Below the pieces are notes generated by a model. The model did no database searches and had not been told where the DNA came from. It saw only the letters and a program-made list of their open reading frames with translations. From contig NZ_LXNG01000056.1 of the NCBI RefSeq assembly GCF_001642575.1, positions 124,001-188,000 of the forward strand: a stretch of DNA of 64,000 nucleotides, read 5' to 3'. The position numbers were made by a program, and so were the translations under genes. Origin of the DNA: Xanthomonas floridensis. Its GTDB lineage: Bacteria > Pseudomonadota > Gammaproteobacteria > Xanthomonadales > Xanthomonadaceae. Within the stretch, counting starts at the first letter, position 1, and each line of letters begins with the position of its first letter. Positions 62,617 to 64,000 of the stretch are shown one piece after another.

Positions 62617-63420
62617 ATGGATCTCGGAATCAACCAGCGCATCGCCCTCATCAGTGGCGGCGACTCCGGCATGGGCAAGGAAACCGCTCGCCAGCTGCTC
62701 GAAGCAGGCGTCCGCGTGGCGATCACCGATCTTCCCGATGGCACACTCGACCAGGCACTGGCCGAGTTGTCCAGCCTGGGAGAGATCATCGCCATCGAAG
62801 GCGACGTGACGCGCGAACAGGACGTCACCGCCATCTGGGCGCAGGTGCGCGAACAGCTGGGTGAGCCGGACATCTACATCAATGCCGCCGGCGTCACCGG
62901 CGCGACCGGCGATTTCCTGGAGGTCAGCGATGCTGGCTGGCTCGAAACGCTGGACATCAACCTGATGGGCGCGGTGCGCATGTGCCGCCAGGCCATTCCT
63001 GCCATGCGTCGCAAACAATGGGGACGGATCGTGTTGTTCGCCTCCGAAGATGCGGTGCAGCCGTACGTCGATGAACTGGCCTACTGCGCCTCCAAGGCCG
63101 GCATCCTCAGCCTGGCCAAGGGGCTATCCAAGGCCTATGGCGGCGACAATGTGTTGGTCAATACGGTGTCGCCTGCCTTCATTGCAACGCCGATGACCGA
63201 CAAGATGATGCAAAAACGCGCGCAGGAAACCGGAACCAGTGTCGAAGACGCGATTTCCTCGTTCCTGGACGAGGAGCGCCCCGGCATGGTGCTCAAGCGA
63301 CGTGGACGCCCGGAAGAGGTGGCCTCGGTGGTCGCGTTTCTCTGTTCGGAGCGCGCAAGCTTCATCAACGGCGCCGGCGTGCGCGTGGATTCGGGTTCGG
63401 TGTTTACCATCGCTGGTTGA
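62617..63420 (+). CDS. Short-chain dehydrogenase/reductase (SDR)
   Basis: NAD(P)-dependent oxidoreductase of 267 residues. Cofactor motif SGGDSGMGKETA lies near residues 12-23, NAAGV near 90, Ser in VLFASEDA and the catalytic YCASK with Tyr156 and Lys160. The ending FINGAGVRVDSGSVFTIAG is typical of SDR family members. ATG 62617 has AGGAG six bases upstream, while the frame starting at 62563 has none. It follows the GMC gene by 43 bp and is likely co-transcribed; a substrate alcohol or ketone is unknown. Confidence 0.9.
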   Translation: MDLGINQRIALISGGDSGMGKETARQLLEAGVRVAITDLPDGTLDQALAELSSLGEIIAIEGDVTREQDVTAIWAQVREQLGEPDIYINAAGVTGATGDFLEVSDAGWLETLDINLMGAVRMCRQAIPAMRRKQWGRIVLFASEDAVQPYVDELAYCASKAGILSLAKGLSKAYGGDNVLVNTVSPAFIATPMTDKMMQKRAQETGTSVEDAISSFLDEERPGMVLKRRGRPEEVASVVAFLCSERASFINGAGVRVDSGSVFTIAG

Positions 63421-63648
63421 GCCGGGCGGTGCTGCCGCGGTAGCGCCGCATGCGATTCGACAGCCGTGGACAGTCGGCGGGGTTGATCACCTCGGCGCCT
63501 GCCGATCGAAGTCACAAGGGCGAGTCTGAATCCAGCCGCAAAGCCATTGGGCCAGGCCGCGTCGCCAGCTGCAGCGATACCAGTCGCTCGTTGGGGGGAC
63601 GCCACAATCGGGGAGACGCGCGCTTCCCGTTGTGCGTGCTCAAGGTCT
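63421..63648. other. Intergenic sequence after the SDR gene
   Basis: About 230 bp downstream of the SDR gene with no supported gene or hairpin terminator; together with the edge region to 64000 it is gene-poor. Confidence 0.4.
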
Positions 63649-63882
63649 TTACACAATACCAATACCGATAGTCGTGTCCGGCCTCTGCGTTCCCTGCGGA
63701 TTTAGGTCCATTACCTCGTTCACCTCAATGACACTTCCAATGATGGCAAGATCGGAATGGTGAACTTCTTCCTCTTCGGTAAATTCATTAAAACTGCCAA
63801 TCCCGGCAGTCTGGCAAGGAAAAGAACGGCCTAGAAAAGGAATAAAAAGTATGGCGATTAATGGATACGCAAGAAGCTTCAT
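63649..63882 (-). CDS. Possible small secreted protein, unknown function
   Basis: Possible gene of 77 residues from ATG 63882. The N-terminus MKLLAYPLIAILFIPFLGRS has a basic residue then a hydrophobic core, like a signal peptide, and the mature part is acidic (EFTEEEEVHHSDLAIIGSVI). It ends at TAA 63649. Base composition is less GC-rich than the rest of the window and the ribosome site is weak, so it may be the 5' part of a truncated gene or recently acquired. I recognise no family. Confidence 0.4.
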   Translation of the reverse strand: MKLLAYPLIAILFIPFLGRSFPCQTAGIGSFNEFTEEEEVHHSDLAIIGSVIEVNEVMDLNPQGTQRPDTTIGIGIV

Positions 63883-64000
63883 GAATCAGCGGCCTGAGTT
63901 GGGTGGCGCTACCGGGCAACATGGGGCTAAATAGGTGAGGTGGCGGGATTTCAGTGAGGCGACACATTACTCTGCGCCTCAGAACGACCATCGCTCAACC

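Overview
The window is high-GC, gene-dense DNA from a Gram-negative gammaproteobacterium. The gene set points to Xanthomonas or a close Lysobacteraceae relative: an assimilatory nitrate operon with a CobA-type siroheme enzyme, giant autotransporter and haemagglutinin surface proteins, a DING/PstS-like protein, and short ATTCGG-type intergenic repeats. This placement is an inference from gene content and style; no 16S gene or other marker is present.

Layout. (1) 1-7169 (+): a nitrate assimilation operon. It encodes the end of a NarK/NasA-type nitrate transporter, nitrite reductase NirB and NirD, assimilatory nitrate reductase NasA and uroporphyrinogen-III methyltransferase CobA. Several junctions are ATGA or TGATG overlaps. 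(2) 7.2-12.5 kb: a small KGG-repeat stress protein behind a near-perfect sigma-54 promoter and followed by a strong terminator, an M14 metallopeptidase (+), and a GAF-degenerate GGDEF-EAL c-di-GMP phosphodiesterase (-). (3) 12.5-25.7 kb: two convergent type V secretion genes, a 3399-residue repeat autotransporter (+) and a lipobox-bearing subtilisin autotransporter (-), with a perfect 30-bp palindrome between them. (4) 25.7-34.4 kb: a patchy region with non-coding and AT-richer stretches, two gene remnants (GNAT, amidase) and small genes: a carboxymuconolactone-decarboxylase-like protein, a DUF2231 membrane protein with a sorbosone-dehydrogenase-like lipoprotein, a small periplasmic protein, a YqaA-type membrane protein, a TetR regulator divergent from a Tat-exported DUF1349 protein, and an MFS transporter.

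(5) 34.6-55.5 kb (-): the most striking region. A DING/PstS-like protein lies downstream of an eight-gene unit of about 19 kb with gaps of -4 to 35 bp. The order is FhaC-type outer-membrane transporter, ExbB fused to a DUF2341/LamG ectodomain, ExbD, TonB-like protein, porin, periplasmic coiled-coil protein, small periplasmic protein, and a 4025-residue filamentous-haemagglutinin-like exoprotein. A two-partner secretion system appears to be physically coupled to a dedicated TonB-ExbB-ExbD energy module. Pho-box-like half-sites precede both the transporter and the DING gene. The arrangement recalls the phosphate-starvation PdtA/PdtB-ExbB2/ExbD2-LapA region of Pseudomonas aeruginosa.

(6) 56.4-63.4 kb (+): a metabolic cluster in two parts. 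The first is four overlapping genes (acyl-CoA-dehydrogenase-like protein, PIG-L deacetylase, NodS-like methyltransferase, family 2 glycosyltransferase) whose chemistry resembles lipochitooligosaccharide-style tailoring. The second is an alpha/beta hydrolase fused to a gluconate-dehydrogenase-subunit-3-like domain, a GMC oxidoreductase and an SDR. Their product is unknown to me. The last 350 bp are less GC-rich and hold one doubtful small secreted-protein gene. I saw no rRNA, tRNA, CRISPR array or intact insertion sequence.
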